Shown here: positions 8,781 to 18,420 of the stretch, piece after piece
How positions within the stretch are numbered: position 1 is the first letter of the stretch
Layout of the letters: the number at the start of each line of letters is the position of its first letter
NCBI RefSeq assembly: GCF_000442645.1
Contig: NC_021915.1
Coordinates: 1,364,001-1,428,000, forward strand
Length of the DNA stretch: 64,000 bases
DNA from: Corynebacterium maris DSM 45190
Lineage (GTDB): Bacteria; Actinomycetota; Actinomycetes; Mycobacteriales; Mycobacteriaceae
Reading direction: 5' to 3'
The notes under the pieces: generated by a model
Seen by the model: only the letters and a program-made list of their open reading frames with translations
Database searches by the model: none
What the model was told of the DNA's origin: nothing
Made by a program: the position numbers and the translations under genes

Positions 8781-9827
8781 GTGTCTGATCAGCCCGACAT
8801 TGAATTGACCGAGGCGTCGCTGAACGCCGCAGCAGAGCAGGCCGTCGCTGCCTTTGACGCAGCCCCCAGCCTGGCGGAGCTCCAGGAGGCACGCCGGGAG
8901 CACCTGGGGGACAGCGCATTCATTCCGCGCGCCCGCCAGGCCATCGGCACGTTGCCGAAAACGGAGCGCAAGGACGCGGGCAAGATGGTGAACATCGCCC
9001 GCGGCTCCGTCGAAAAACACTTCGCCGAAGTGCACGACCGCATCGAGGCCAAGGAAAAGGCCGAGCAGCTGGCCGCCGAAACCGTCGACGTGACGGTGCC
9101 GACCACCCGCCGGCAGACGGGCGCCATGCACCCGATCACCACGCTCAAGGAGCAGGTGTCCGACATCTTCGTCGGCATGGGATGGGAAATCGCCGAAGGC
9201 CCCGAGGTCGAGGCGGAGTACTTCAACTTCGACGCCCTCAACTTCAAACCGGACCACCCGGCGCGCACCCTGCAGGACACCTTCCACATCGGCGCCGAAG
9301 GTTCCCATCAGCTCCTGCGCACCCACACTTCCCCGGTGCAGGTCCGCACGATGCTCGAGCGCGACGTGCCCGTCTACATCGCCTGCCCGGGCCGGGTGTT
9401 CCGCACCGACGAACTCGACGCCACGCACACCCCGGTCTTCCACCAGATCGAGGGGCTGGCGGTGGACAAGGGCCTGACGATGGCGCACCTGCGGGGCACT
9501 TTGGATCACCTGGCCAAGGTGCTTTTCGGGCCGGAGACCAAGACGCGCATGCGCACCAACTACTTCCCGTTCACGGAGCCTTCCGCCGAGGTCGACGTCT
9601 GGTTCGCCAACAAGAAGGGCGGCGCCGGCTGGATTGAGTGGGGTGGCTGCGGCATGGTCAACCCGAACGTGTTGCGCGCCGTCGGCGTGGATCCGGAGGA
9701 ATACACCGGGTTTGCCTTCGGCATGGGGCTGGAGCGCACCCTGCAGTTCCGCAACGGCTTGAGCGACATGCGCGACATGGTCGAAGGCGACGTCCGTTTC
9801 ACCCTGCCGTTCGGCGTGCAGGCTTAA
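8781..9827 (+). CDS. pheS: phenylalanyl-tRNA synthetase alpha subunit
   Basis: A 348-aa class II aminoacyl-tRNA synthetase catalytic subunit that charges tRNA-Phe as an alpha2beta2 tetramer. An N-terminal coiled-coil (residues 1-90) binds tRNA. The catalytic core shows MHPITTLKEQVSDIFVGMGWEIAEGPEVE, motif 2 (VYIACPGRVFRTDELDATHTPVFHQIEG) and motif 3 (GFAFGMGLERTLQFRNGLSDMRD). Start at the GTG 8781 (VSDQPDIELTE); an upstream extension to 8646 would overlap the terminator and has no family support. Followed by pheT after 27 nt. Confidence 0.96.
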   Translation: MSDQPDIELTEASLNAAAEQAVAAFDAAPSLAELQEARREHLGDSAFIPRARQAIGTLPKTERKDAGKMVNIARGSVEKHFAEVHDRIEAKEKAEQLAAETVDVTVPTTRRQTGAMHPITTLKEQVSDIFVGMGWEIAEGPEVEAEYFNFDALNFKPDHPARTLQDTFHIGAEGSHQLLRTHTSPVQVRTMLERDVPVYIACPGRVFRTDELDATHTPVFHQIEGLAVDKGLTMAHLRGTLDHLAKVLFGPETKTRMRTNYFPFTEPSAEVDVWFANKKGGAGWIEWGGCGMVNPNVLRAVGVDPEEYTGFAFGMGLERTLQFRNGLSDMRDMVEGDVRFTLPFGVQA

Positions 9828-9854
9828 CCCCGGTAACCAGGAAGGAATAAATAG

Positions 9855-12371
9855 ATGTTCATCGCCCAGAACTGGCTGACCGGCCTGTTGCGCGCCATGG
9901 CGCCGGCCCAGGAGAACTGGTCCGTCACCCCGGAGGAGCTCGACGCCGGATTTGTCCGCGTCGGCTTTGAGACGGAAGGCTACGCGCGGATCGAGGAGAC
10001 CCGCGGCGCCCTGGTGCTCGGCCGGGTCACCGACATCGAGGAACTGACGGAGTTCAAGAAGCCGATCCGTTATTGCCAGGTCGACGTCGGCCAGGCCAAC
10101 GGCACCGGTGAGCCGCAGGGCATCATCTGCGGCGCCCGTAACTTCGTCGAAGGCGACCTCGTGGTCGTCGCGCTGCCGGGTACGGAGCTGCCGGGCGGCT
10201 TCGAGATCTCCGCCCGGGAAACCTACGGCCGCATCTCCAACGGCATGATCTGTTCCGCCGCCGAACTCGGTCTGACGGACAAGCAGAACCCCGGGATCAT
10301 CACCTTGGCCGAGGATTACGGCGTCCCCGGCGACGACGCGAAGTCCCTGTTGCAGCTGGAGGACACGGCCTTCGAGGTCAACGTCACTCCGGATCGCGGT
10401 TACGCTCTGTCCGCCCGCGGGTTGAGCCGTGAGCTGGCCAGTGCCTTTGGCTTGACCTACACCGATCTCGCCGCCGAGCCGTCCGTGGCCGGGCTGGATC
10501 TGTCTACGGTGCCGGCCGTCGACGGCGAGCTCATCGATGTCGACGTGCGCCCCGAGACCAAGGCCCTGCGTTTCGGGCTGCGCCAGGTCTCCGGCATCGA
10601 CCCGGCTGCGGAGTCCCCGTTCTGGTTGCAGCGTGAGTTGATGCTTTCCGGTCAGCGCCCCGTCAACGCGGCCACCGACGTCACCAACTACGTCATGCTG
10701 CTGCTCGGCCAGCCGATGCACGCCTTCGACGCCGGTCAGATCACCGGTGGCCTGACGGTGCGCAACGCCGAGGCGGGGGAGAAGTTCGAGACCCTCGACC
10801 ACGTCACGCGTGAACTGCACGCCGAGGACGTGGTCATCTGTGACGAGACGGGCATCCAGTCCATGGCCGGGGTCATGGGCGGCACCCGCTCCGAAATCTC
10901 GGAGACCACCACCGACGTCTACTTCGAGGCGGCGACGTGGGATCCGATCACGGTGGCGCGCACCTCGCGCCGCCACAAGCTCACCTCCGAGTCCTCTCGC
11001 CGCTTCGAGCGCGGCGTGGATCCGGCGGTCGTCGAGGCGGCCCTGGATTACGCCTGCGCGCTGCTCGTCGACATCGCCGGTGGCGCCGTCGAGACTGGCC
11101 GCACCCTGGTCGGCGAGTTTTCCCTGGCCGACCCGATCGACCTGCGGGTCAGCCACCCGAGTGAACTGATCGGCGTCGACTACTCCCGCGAGACCGTCGT
11201 GTCCCGACTGGAGGAGGTCGGTTGCCGCGTGGTCGATCGGGGCGAGATCCTGGCGGTGACCCCGCCGACCTGGCGCACGGATTTCTCCATGGCCGAGGAT
11301 CTCATCGAGGAGATCGTCCGCCTCGAGGGCCTCGACGACATCCCCCTGGTTCTGCCGACCCCGGTCGGCGGCCGTGGGCTCAGCCCCGTGCAGAAGCGCA
11401 ACCGCGCCGTCGGGCATGCGTTGGCGTATCAGGGCTACGCCGAGATCCTGCCGTCCCCGTTCATGGCCAACGACGTCTTCGACGCCTGGGGACTGGCGGA
11501 GGACGACCCCCGCCGCCAGGTGGTGCGGGTCCAGAATCCGCTGGACAGCGATTATGCGGTGCTGGGCACGACGTTGTTGCCGAGCATGCTCGAGGCCGTC
11601 TCCCGCAACGTCGCCCGCGGCCGGAAGGACCTGACCCTGTTCAGTCTGCAACAGGTGGCCTTCCAGCGGGCGGAAAAGACCCCGATGCCCGACGTCTCCC
11701 GCCGCCCGGACGAAGACACCGTGCGGGAACTGCTGGAGACTCTGCCGCGGCAGCCGCTGCACGCCGCCACCGTCGGCGTCGGCGAAATCGATTACACCGG
11801 GCCGTGGGGCAAGGGCCGCGCCTACGGTTGGGCGGACGCCGTGGAGTCGGCTCGCCTCGTCGCCCGCGCCGCCGGGGTCGAGCTCGAGGTGGAGAACGCG
11901 GACGTCTTGCCGTGGCACCCGGGCCGGTGTGCCGCGCTGAAGGTGGGTGGTGAGGTCGTCGGCTATGCCGGTGAGCTGCACCCGCAGATTCTGGAGGCGC
12001 TCGGGCTTCCGGAGCGCACCTGCGCCATGGAGATCGACGTCGACGCCCTCCCGGCCACCGAGCTCCTGCCTGCGCCGGTGCTCTCCGCCTACCCGGCGCT
12101 GCACCAGGACATCGCCCTGGTCGTCGACGAGTCCGTCCCGGCGGCGGACGTCCGCGCCGCCATCGAGGAAGGCGCCGGCGATCTGCTCGAGGCCGTCGAG
12201 CTTTTCGACGTCTTCCGCGGCGATCAGCTGGGTGACGGCAAGAAGTCGCTGGCGTTCCAGCTGCTGTTTAGGGCGGCTGACCGTACGCTGACCGACGAGG
12301 AGGCCAACGAACGTCGTCTGGCCGCAGCAGAGGCGGCGAAGGAGAAGCTGGGCGCCCAGATGCGCGCATAG
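9855..12371 (+). CDS. pheT: phenylalanyl-tRNA synthetase beta subunit
   Basis: The 838-aa structural and editing partner of PheS. Domains in order: an EMAP-II-like tRNA-binding fold (residues about 40-155), B3/B4 editing domain (PVNAATDVTNYVMLLLGQPMHAFD), B5 domain, a catalytic-like core, and a C-terminal anticodon-binding FDX-ACB domain (SAYPALHQDIALVVDESVPAADVR). Length is normal for actinobacteria. GGAAGGAA precedes the ATG. A terminator follows. Confidence 0.97.
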   Translation: MFIAQNWLTGLLRAMAPAQENWSVTPEELDAGFVRVGFETEGYARIEETRGALVLGRVTDIEELTEFKKPIRYCQVDVGQANGTGEPQGIICGARNFVEGDLVVVALPGTELPGGFEISARETYGRISNGMICSAAELGLTDKQNPGIITLAEDYGVPGDDAKSLLQLEDTAFEVNVTPDRGYALSARGLSRELASAFGLTYTDLAAEPSVAGLDLSTVPAVDGELIDVDVRPETKALRFGLRQVSGIDPAAESPFWLQRELMLSGQRPVNAATDVTNYVMLLLGQPMHAFDAGQITGGLTVRNAEAGEKFETLDHVTRELHAEDVVICDETGIQSMAGVMGGTRSEISETTTDVYFEAATWDPITVARTSRRHKLTSESSRRFERGVDPAVVEAALDYACALLVDIAGGAVETGRTLVGEFSLADPIDLRVSHPSELIGVDYSRETVVSRLEEVGCRVVDRGEILAVTPPTWRTDFSMAEDLIEEIVRLEGLDDIPLVLPTPVGGRGLSPVQKRNRAVGHALAYQGYAEILPSPFMANDVFDAWGLAEDDPRRQVVRVQNPLDSDYAVLGTTLLPSMLEAVSRNVARGRKDLTLFSLQQVAFQRAEKTPMPDVSRRPDEDTVRELLETLPRQPLHAATVGVGEIDYTGPWGKGRAYGWADAVESARLVARAAGVELEVENADVLPWHPGRCAALKVGGEVVGYAGELHPQILEALGLPERTCAMEIDVDALPATELLPAPVLSAYPALHQDIALVVDESVPAADVRAAIEEGAGDLLEAVELFDVFRGDQLGDGKKSLAFQLLFRAADRTLTDEEANERRLAAAEAAKEKLGAQMRA

Positions 12372-12415
12372 TGGGTGGGACACGTTCGTGCTGAACGTGT
12401 CGCCGCCTTCCCGTG

Positions 12416-12450
12416 CCGCCGTACCCGTGAGTCGGGTACGGCGGTTTTCG
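12416..12450 (+). terminator. terminator of pheST
   Basis: CCGCCGTACCCG (12416-12427) pairs with CGGGTACGGCGG (12433-12444), followed by TTTT. A second perfect 9-bp stem without a U-tract (GACACGTTC 12379-12387 with GAACGTGTC 12393-12401) lies just upstream. Confidence 0.88.
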
Positions 12451-12509
12451 TCTCTGGCCGGCGGCTGCGGACGGGGCCGTCGTTGTGGCAGAATCGGGAC
12501 AACTGCGCC

Positions 12510-12556
12510 CGAATGTATAATTTGCAGCCAAGCGCATAAACGCTATACTGGCGGAC
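12510..12556 (+). promoter_or_regulatory. argC promoter (-35 TTGCAG, -10 TATACT) with ARG-box-like sequence; leaderless
   Basis: TTGCAG at 12522-12527 and TATACT at 12544-12549 are 16 nt apart. The -10 box ends 7 nt before the argC ATG, so the mRNA should begin at the start codon. The AT-rich, partly palindromic stretch around 12515-12545 (TGTATAATTTGCA, then GCATAAACGCTA) stands out from its GC-rich surroundings. It resembles tandem ArgR operators and overlaps both promoter elements, consistent with repression by the ArgR encoded in the operon. Confidence 0.65.
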
Positions 12557-13600
12557 ATGACGATCAAGGTAGCTGTAGCTGGTGCCACGGGATATGCGGG
12601 TGGAGAAATTCTGCGCCTGCTCCTCAGCCACCCGAAATATCTCTCCGGCGAGCTCGAAATCGGCGCTCTGACCGGACATTCCAACGCAGGACAGCGCGTC
12701 AGCGAGCTCATGGGCCACCTGCCGCAGCTGGCGGATCGCCTCATCGAGGACACCACCGTCGAGGTCCTGTCTGGACACGACGTCGTGTTTCTGGGATTGC
12801 CGCACGGACACTCCGCCGAGATCGGCCAGCAGCTGTCCGAGGAGACCCTCGTCATCGACTGCGCGGCCGACTTCCGACTCACCGACTCCGCCGCCTGGGA
12901 GAAGTACTACGGCGGCGACTACGCCGGCTTCTGGCCTTACGGCATCCCGGAGATGCCGGGGCACCGGGAGGAGATCGCCGGGGCCCGGCGCATCGCCGTC
13001 CCGGGCTGCTTCCCCACGGGATCCACCCTGGCTTTGCTGCCCGCCGTCGCGGGCGGGCTCATCGTCCCGGACATTTCGATCACCGCCATCACGGGCGTCT
13101 CCGGCGCCGGCAAAAAGGGCTCCGTGGCCCTGCTCGGCGCGGAAACGATGGGCTCGCTCAAGGCCTACAACACCGCCGGAAAGCACCGCCACACCCCGGA
13201 AATGGCACAGAACCTGTCCAAGTACACCGATGCCGACGTCAACGTCAGCTTCACGCCGGTGCTGGCTCCGTTGCCGCGCGGCATCCTCACCACCGCCATC
13301 GCGCCCCTGGTGGACGGCGTCACCCAGGACATCGCCACCAAGACCTACCGGGCCTTCTATGAAAACGAGCCTTTCGTGCACCTGCTGCCGGAAGGCCAGC
13401 AACCGCAGACGCAGCACATCGTCGGCTCGAACATGTGCCACGTGCAGGTCGAGGTCGACGAGCAGTCGGGCAAACTGCTGCTGACCTCCGCCCTCGACAA
13501 CCTGACCAAGGGCACCGGCGGCGCCGCCGTGCAGTGCATGAACATCGCCCTCGATTACCCCGAAACCGACGGACTGCCGCTGGCCGCGGTCGCTCCCTAA
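12557..13600 (+). CDS. argC: N-acetyl-gamma-glutamyl-phosphate reductase
   Basis: A 347-aa NADPH-dependent reductase, third step of arginine synthesis. Nucleotide-binding GATGYAG at residues 9-15, catalytic Cys151 in VPGCFPTGSTLA, and the AITGVSGAGKKG segment typical of ArgC. First gene of argCJBDFR. No ribosome-binding site is seen; the start fits leaderless transcription from the promoter immediately upstream. Confidence 0.97.
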   Translation: MTIKVAVAGATGYAGGEILRLLLSHPKYLSGELEIGALTGHSNAGQRVSELMGHLPQLADRLIEDTTVEVLSGHDVVFLGLPHGHSAEIGQQLSEETLVIDCAADFRLTDSAAWEKYYGGDYAGFWPYGIPEMPGHREEIAGARRIAVPGCFPTGSTLALLPAVAGGLIVPDISITAITGVSGAGKKGSVALLGAETMGSLKAYNTAGKHRHTPEMAQNLSKYTDADVNVSFTPVLAPLPRGILTTAIAPLVDGVTQDIATKTYRAFYENEPFVHLLPEGQQPQTQHIVGSNMCHVQVEVDEQSGKLLLTSALDNLTKGTGGAAVQCMNIALDYPETDGLPLAAVAP

Positions 13601-13619
13601 CCGTCTGGAGACCACCACC

Positions 13620-14777
13620 ATGAGTACAGGCATCACCGCCCCGGCCGGCTTCACCGCCGCCGCCACCGCCGCGCAGATCAAGCACTCCGGCAAGCTCGAC
13701 ATGGCGCTCGTCGTCAATGACGGCCCCGAGCACAACGCCGCCGCCGTCTTCACCCGCAACCGGGTCGTCGCCTCACCGATCAAGGCCACCCGCGCCGCGG
13801 TGGCCGACGGCACGGTCAAGGCGGTGTTGTACAACGCCGGCAACGCCAACGCCTGCAACGGCGTCCAGGGAGACAAGGACGCCGCCGCTTCCGTCCAGCG
13901 CACCGCCGAGGCCCTGGGGGTGCTGTCGGAAGACGTCGCGGTCTGCTCCACCGGACTCATCGGCGAACTCCTGCCCATGGACAAGATCACCGCCGGCGTC
14001 GACGCGTTGGCGAGCTCCCTCGGCGACCACGGCAGCGCCGCCGCCGAAGCGATCATGACCACCGACCTGGTGGCCAAAGAAACCCTCATTGAGGCGGACG
14101 GCTGGTCCGTCGGCGGCATGGGCAAGGGCGTGGGCATGATGGCCCCGTCACTGGCGACGATGTTGGTCTGCCTGACCACCGACGCCTCCGCCACCCCTGA
14201 GATGCTCGACGAGGCGCTGCACAAGGCGGTCGCCCCGACCTTCAACACCCTCGACATCGACGGTTCCACCTCCACCAACGACACGGTGCTCCTGCTCGCC
14301 TCCGGCGCCTCCGGCGTCACACCGCGCCAGGCCGAGCTCGACGCCGCCGTCTTGGCCGCCTGCGCGAACCTCGCGGACCAGATGCAGGCCGACGCCGAAG
14401 GCGTGACCAAGCGAGTCAAGGTCACCGTCACCGGCACCGGCGACGACGCCCAGGCGCTCAACGCCGCCCGGACCGTCGGCCGCGACAACCTGTTCAAGAC
14501 CGCGATGTTCGGCTCCGACCCGAACTGGGGCCGGGTGCTGGCCGCCGTGGGCATGGCCGAAGCGGACATGGACCCGGAACGCATCAGCGTGCACTTCAAC
14601 GGCCAGCCCGTCTGCGTCGACTCGACCGGCGCGCCCGGCGCCCGCGACGTCGACCTGTCTGGCGCGGACGTCGAGGTCCTCATCGACTTGGGCGCCGGGG
14701 GAGAAGGCACTGCGACGGTACGCACCACCGACCTGTCCCATGACTACGTCGAAATCAACTCCGCGTACTCCACCTAA
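13620..14777 (+). CDS. argJ: glutamate/ornithine N-acetyltransferase
   Basis: A 385-aa ArgJ that moves the acetyl group from N-acetylornithine to glutamate, recycling it in the pathway. The family is made as a proenzyme that cuts itself before a conserved Thr. Here that is Thr180 in MMAPSLATMLVCLTTDA, giving alpha and beta chains. Other conserved segments are YNAGNANACNG and FKTAMFGSDPNWGRVLAAVG. Whether it also makes acetylglutamate from acetyl-CoA cannot be told from sequence. GGAG precedes the ATG; 19 nt after argC. Confidence 0.97.
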   Translation: MSTGITAPAGFTAAATAAQIKHSGKLDMALVVNDGPEHNAAAVFTRNRVVASPIKATRAAVADGTVKAVLYNAGNANACNGVQGDKDAAASVQRTAEALGVLSEDVAVCSTGLIGELLPMDKITAGVDALASSLGDHGSAAAEAIMTTDLVAKETLIEADGWSVGGMGKGVGMMAPSLATMLVCLTTDASATPEMLDEALHKAVAPTFNTLDIDGSTSTNDTVLLLASGASGVTPRQAELDAAVLAACANLADQMQADAEGVTKRVKVTVTGTGDDAQALNAARTVGRDNLFKTAMFGSDPNWGRVLAAVGMAEADMDPERISVHFNGQPVCVDSTGAPGARDVDLSGADVEVLIDLGAGGEGTATVRTTDLSHDYVEINSAYST

Positions 14778-14807
14778 AAAACCCAGAAAGGTCGGTGCCT
14801 GAACGTC

Positions 14808-15749
14808 ATGGACGTCACCGCGAACCTCACCAGCGAACTGCGCGCCAACGTGCTCGCAGAAGCGCTGCCGTGGCTGCAGCACTACCGCGACAAAATCGTG
14901 GTGGTCAAATACGGCGGCAACGCCATGGTCGACGACGCCCTCAAGGCCGCCTTCGCCGCCGACATGGTCTTCCTGCGCACCGTGGGGGCCAAGCCGGTCG
15001 TCGTGCACGGCGGCGGCCCCCAGATCACGGACATGCTGCGCCGGGTGGGCCTGGAAGGGGAATTCAAGGGCGGATTCCGCGTCACCACCCCAGAGGTCAT
15101 GGAAATCGTGCGCATGGTGCTCTTCGGCCAGGTCGGCCGCGACCTGGTGGGCCTGATCAACTCACACGGCCCGTACGCCGTGGGCACCTCCGGCGAAGAC
15201 GCCGGTCTCTTCACCGCGGAGAAGCGTTACGTCGACGTCGGCGGGGAACCGACCGACATCGGGCTGGTGGGTGACATCGTCGACGTCAACCCGGAAGCCG
15301 TCATGGGCCTGATCGACGCGGGCAGGATCCCGGTGGTCTCCGGCATCGCCCCGGGCGTCGACGGCGACGTCTACAACATCAACGCCGATTCTGCGGCCGG
15401 CGCGCTCGCTGAGGCGATCGGAGCAGACCGCTTGGTGATCTTGACCAACGTGGAAGGCCTGTACACCGACTGGCCGAACAAGGACTCGCTGGTGTCCAAG
15501 ATCCAGACCTCGCAACTGGCGGAGACCCTGCCGACCCTCGACGCCGGAATGATCCCGAAAATGGAGTCTTGCCTGCGGGCGGTCAACGGCGGAGTCTCCG
15601 CCGCCCACGTGATCGACGGACGCATCTCCCACGCGGTCCTTCTGGAACTGCTGACCATGGGCGGCGTCGGCACGATGGTGCTGCCCGACGACTACGACCG
15701 CGTCAACTATCCCGACGGCACCGTCTTCAGAAAGGACGAGACCCAATGA
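14808..15749 (+). CDS. argB: acetylglutamate kinase
   Basis: A 313-aa amino-acid kinase phosphorylating N-acetylglutamate, the usual arginine-feedback step in corynebacteria. KYGGNAM (Lys34) and VHGGGPQI (67-73) form the phosphate-binding site; DSAAGALAEAIGADRLVILTNVEGLY is the nucleotide-binding part. The N-terminal helix (LRANVLAEALPWLQHYRDK) is of the kind that interlaces dimers in the arginine-sensitive hexameric enzymes. The stop overlaps the argD start. Confidence 0.97.
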   Translation: MDVTANLTSELRANVLAEALPWLQHYRDKIVVVKYGGNAMVDDALKAAFAADMVFLRTVGAKPVVVHGGGPQITDMLRRVGLEGEFKGGFRVTTPEVMEIVRMVLFGQVGRDLVGLINSHGPYAVGTSGEDAGLFTAEKRYVDVGGEPTDIGLVGDIVDVNPEAVMGLIDAGRIPVVSGIAPGVDGDVYNINADSAAGALAEAIGADRLVILTNVEGLYTDWPNKDSLVSKIQTSQLAETLPTLDAGMIPKMESCLRAVNGGVSAAHVIDGRISHAVLLELLTMGGVGTMVLPDDYDRVNYPDGTVFRKDETQ

Positions 15750-16933
15750 GCCAGAACGACACTTCGGCCCGCGATCAGTGGGGCCAAGTCATCATGAACA
15801 CCTACGGCACCCCGCCGGTGGAGCTCGTCGCCGGTGACGGCGCCATGGTCACCGACGCCGACGGCAAGGAGTACATCGATCTGCTCGCCGGCATCGCGGT
15901 CAACGCCCTGGGGCACGCGCACCCGGCGATCGTGGACGCGGTGACCTCGCAGATCTCCACGCTGGGGCACGTGTCCAACCTTTTCGTGTCCCAACCGGTC
16001 GTCGACGCCGCAGCGAAACTCAAGGATCGTCTAGGGGCGGGGGAGTCCACGCGCGTCTTCTTCTGCAACTCCGGTGGAGAGGCCAATGAGGCGGCCTTCA
16101 AGATCGCCCGCCTCACCGGCCGCCGGCGCGTTCTGGCGGCCCACCACGGCTTCCACGGACGGACCATGGGCTCGTTGGCGTTGACCGGGCAGCCGGACAA
16201 GCGTGCTCCCTTCGAGCCGTTGGTGCCGGGCGTGGAGTTTTACCCCTACGGCGACATCGATTACCTGACCACGCTGGTCGAGACCAACCCCACCGACACC
16301 GCCGCGATTTTCCTGGAACCCGTTCAGGGGGAAACCGGCGTGATTCCGGCCCCGGCCGGATTCCTCGCCGACGTGCGCGCCTTGTGCGACAAGCACGGCA
16401 TCCTCATGATCGCCGACGAGGTGCAGACCGGCGTCGGACGCACCGGCGACTTCTTCGCGCACCAGCACGAAGACGTCCTGCCCGACGTCGTGACCATGGC
16501 CAAGGGGCTCGGCGGCGGACTGCCGATCGGAGCGGTGCTCGCGCACGGCCGCGCCGCGGAGCTGTTCACCCCGGGCGCCCACGGCACGACCTTCGGGGGC
16601 AACCCGGTCGCTTGCGCCGCCGCGAACGCCGTCCTCGACGTCCTCGACGACGAGAAGATCGCCGCCGTGAAAACCAAGGGGGAGCGGTTCATCGAGAAAC
16701 TCACCGCCATACCCGGCGTCGTGGAGGTCCGCGGCCGCGGGCTCATGCTCGGTGTCGTGCTGGACTCCGCCGTGGCGAAAGACGCAGTGACCGCCGGTCA
16801 TGAGCACGGCCTGATCCTCAACGCCCCGGCCGGCGACGTCATCCGCCTGACCCCGCCGCTGATCATCACCGACGAGCAGATCGACGACGCCTGCCAGCGC
16901 TTGGCGACGGTCCTCGAAACGCTGCGCAGCTGA
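15746..16933 (+). CDS. argD: acetylornithine aminotransferase
   Basis: A 395-aa PLP-dependent class III aminotransferase making N-acetylornithine. The PLP lysine is Lys253 in MAKGLGGGLPIGAVL; FFCNSGGEANEAAFKIAR binds the phosphate and IADEVQTGVGRTG holds the conserved Asp. The ATG at 15746 overlaps the argB stop (ATGA) and follows AGAAAGGA, so a longer upstream extension in this frame is rejected. Confidence 0.97.
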   Translation: MSQNDTSARDQWGQVIMNTYGTPPVELVAGDGAMVTDADGKEYIDLLAGIAVNALGHAHPAIVDAVTSQISTLGHVSNLFVSQPVVDAAAKLKDRLGAGESTRVFFCNSGGEANEAAFKIARLTGRRRVLAAHHGFHGRTMGSLALTGQPDKRAPFEPLVPGVEFYPYGDIDYLTTLVETNPTDTAAIFLEPVQGETGVIPAPAGFLADVRALCDKHGILMIADEVQTGVGRTGDFFAHQHEDVLPDVVTMAKGLGGGLPIGAVLAHGRAAELFTPGAHGTTFGGNPVACAAANAVLDVLDDEKIAAVKTKGERFIEKLTAIPGVVEVRGRGLMLGVVLDSAVAKDAVTAGHEHGLILNAPAGDVIRLTPPLIITDEQIDDACQRLATVLETLRS

Positions 16934-16967
16934 CCCGCGACGCCCCTTCGAGTTGAAAGAAGAAGAC

Positions 16968-17930
16968 ATGACCACACCCGTGAACGTCCGCCATTTCCTC
17001 GCGGACGACGACCTGACGCCCGCGGAGCAGGCCGAGGTCCTCGAGCTCGCGGCAGAGCTCAAGCACCACCCCCTGTCCAAGCGCCCCTTGGAAGGGCCGC
17101 TGTCCGTCGCGGTGCTCTTCGACAAGACCTCCACCCGCACGCGCTTCTCCTTCGACGCCGGCATCGCCCAGCTCGGCGGGCACGCCATCGTCTCGGAGAC
17201 GAAGGGCACCCAGATGGGTAAGGGCGAAAGCTACCAGGACACTGGCGCCGTGATGAGCCGCTTCGTCGAGGCCATCGTCTGGCGCACCTATGCGCACCAA
17301 AACCTCCACGACATGGCGGAGACCGCCACCGTCCCGATCGTCAACGCGCTGACCGACGACCTGCACCCTTGCCAGATCCTCGCGGACCTGCAGACCTGCG
17401 TGGAAAACCTGTGCCCGGAGCAGGGGCCGGCCGGGCTGAAGGGGAAGAAGGCGGTCTACCTCGGCGACGGCGACAACAACATGGCGAACTCCTACATGAT
17501 CGGTTTCGCCACGGCGGGGATGGATGTCTCCATCATCGCCCCGACCGGGTTCCAGCCGCAACAAAAGTGGGTGGACCGCGCCCAGGAGCGGGCGGCGGAA
17601 ACCGGCGCGACCGTCGCCGTCACCGATGACGTGGCAGAGGTCGCCGGCGCCGACGTCGTGATCACCGACACCTGGGTGTCGATGGGGATGGAGGACGACG
17701 GCAAAGACCGCCGCACGCCGTTCCTGCCGTACCAGGTGACGGAGGAGATCATGGGACAGGCGGACGACGACGCCATTTTTCTGCACTGCCTGCCGGCCTA
17801 CCGCGGCAACGAAGTCACCGCCGAGGTCATTGACGGACCGCAGTCCCGGGTATTCGACGAGGCGGAGAACCGTCTGCACGCCCAAAAGGCGTTGCTGGCG
17901 TGGCTCCTGGAGAACCAGCCGGAACAGTAA
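16968..17930 (+). CDS. argF: ornithine carbamoyltransferase
   Basis: A 320-aa enzyme converting ornithine and carbamoyl phosphate to citrulline. Carbamoyl-phosphate motif STRTR at residues 55-59, HPCQILADLQT, and the ornithine-binding FLHCLPAYRGNEV. Start at the ATG preceded by GAAAGAAGAAG. The TAA stop is directly followed by the argR ATG. Confidence 0.97.
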   Translation: MTTPVNVRHFLADDDLTPAEQAEVLELAAELKHHPLSKRPLEGPLSVAVLFDKTSTRTRFSFDAGIAQLGGHAIVSETKGTQMGKGESYQDTGAVMSRFVEAIVWRTYAHQNLHDMAETATVPIVNALTDDLHPCQILADLQTCVENLCPEQGPAGLKGKKAVYLGDGDNNMANSYMIGFATAGMDVSIIAPTGFQPQQKWVDRAQERAAETGATVAVTDDVAEVAGADVVITDTWVSMGMEDDGKDRRTPFLPYQVTEEIMGQADDDAIFLHCLPAYRGNEVTAEVIDGPQSRVFDEAENRLHAQKALLAWLLENQPEQ

Positions 17931-18407
17931 ATGACGCAACCAGTATCGCGCACTGCCAGGCAGGCGAAGATCGTCGACATCCTCGGCAAAACCCGGGTCT
18001 CTTCGCAGGTGCAGCTCTCCGAGCTGCTGCTTGAGGAGGGCATCGACATCACGCAAGCGACCCTTTCCCGGGACCTCGATGAGCTGGGGGCCCGCAAGGT
18101 CCGCCCGGACGGCGGCCGGGCCTACTACTCGGTCAGCCCCGTCGAGGTGGCGGTCAGCGAACACCTCGGCGGCCCGCGTGAAAAGCTGCGGCGCATGGCC
18201 GACGAGCTGGTCGTCTCCGTCGATCATTCCGGCCACATCACGGTGTTGCGCACCCCGCCCGGGGCGGCCCAATACCTGGCCAGTTTCATCGACCGGGTCG
18301 GCCTGGACGAGATCGTCGGCTCCATCGCCGGCGACGACACCATCTTCGTGCTCGCCCGAGCGCCCCTCGACGGGGCTGGGCTGGCACAACTATTCACCCG
18401 CACATAA
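17931..18407 (+). CDS. argR: arginine repressor ArgR
   Basis: A 158-aa ArgR: N-terminal winged helix-turn-helix (SQVQLSELLLEEGIDITQATLSRDLDELGARKV) and C-terminal arginine-binding hexamerisation domain (TPPGAAQYLASFIDRVGLDEIVGSIAGDDTIFVLAR). With arginine it represses the arg genes; the likely target is the AT-rich element before argC. Its ATG abuts the argF stop, so translation is coupled. A 93-nt gap then separates it from argG. Confidence 0.96.
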   Translation: MTQPVSRTARQAKIVDILGKTRVSSQVQLSELLLEEGIDITQATLSRDLDELGARKVRPDGGRAYYSVSPVEVAVSEHLGGPREKLRRMADELVVSVDHSGHITVLRTPPGAAQYLASFIDRVGLDEIVGSIAGDDTIFVLARAPLDGAGLAQLFTRT

Positions 18408-18420
18408 AGCCGCGGCCCCG

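Noticed and set aside
8757..12383. 1208-codon open frame on the minus strand opposite pheST
   Set aside because: It is fully antisense to two certain genes and its composition (Arg/Gly/Val/Asp-rich, no family motifs) is typical of GC3-rich shadow frames.
12224..14728. 834-codon minus-strand frame opposite pheT-argC-argJ
   Set aside because: Shadow of the arg genes; Ser/Ala/Thr-rich without motifs and it runs across gene boundaries and a terminator.
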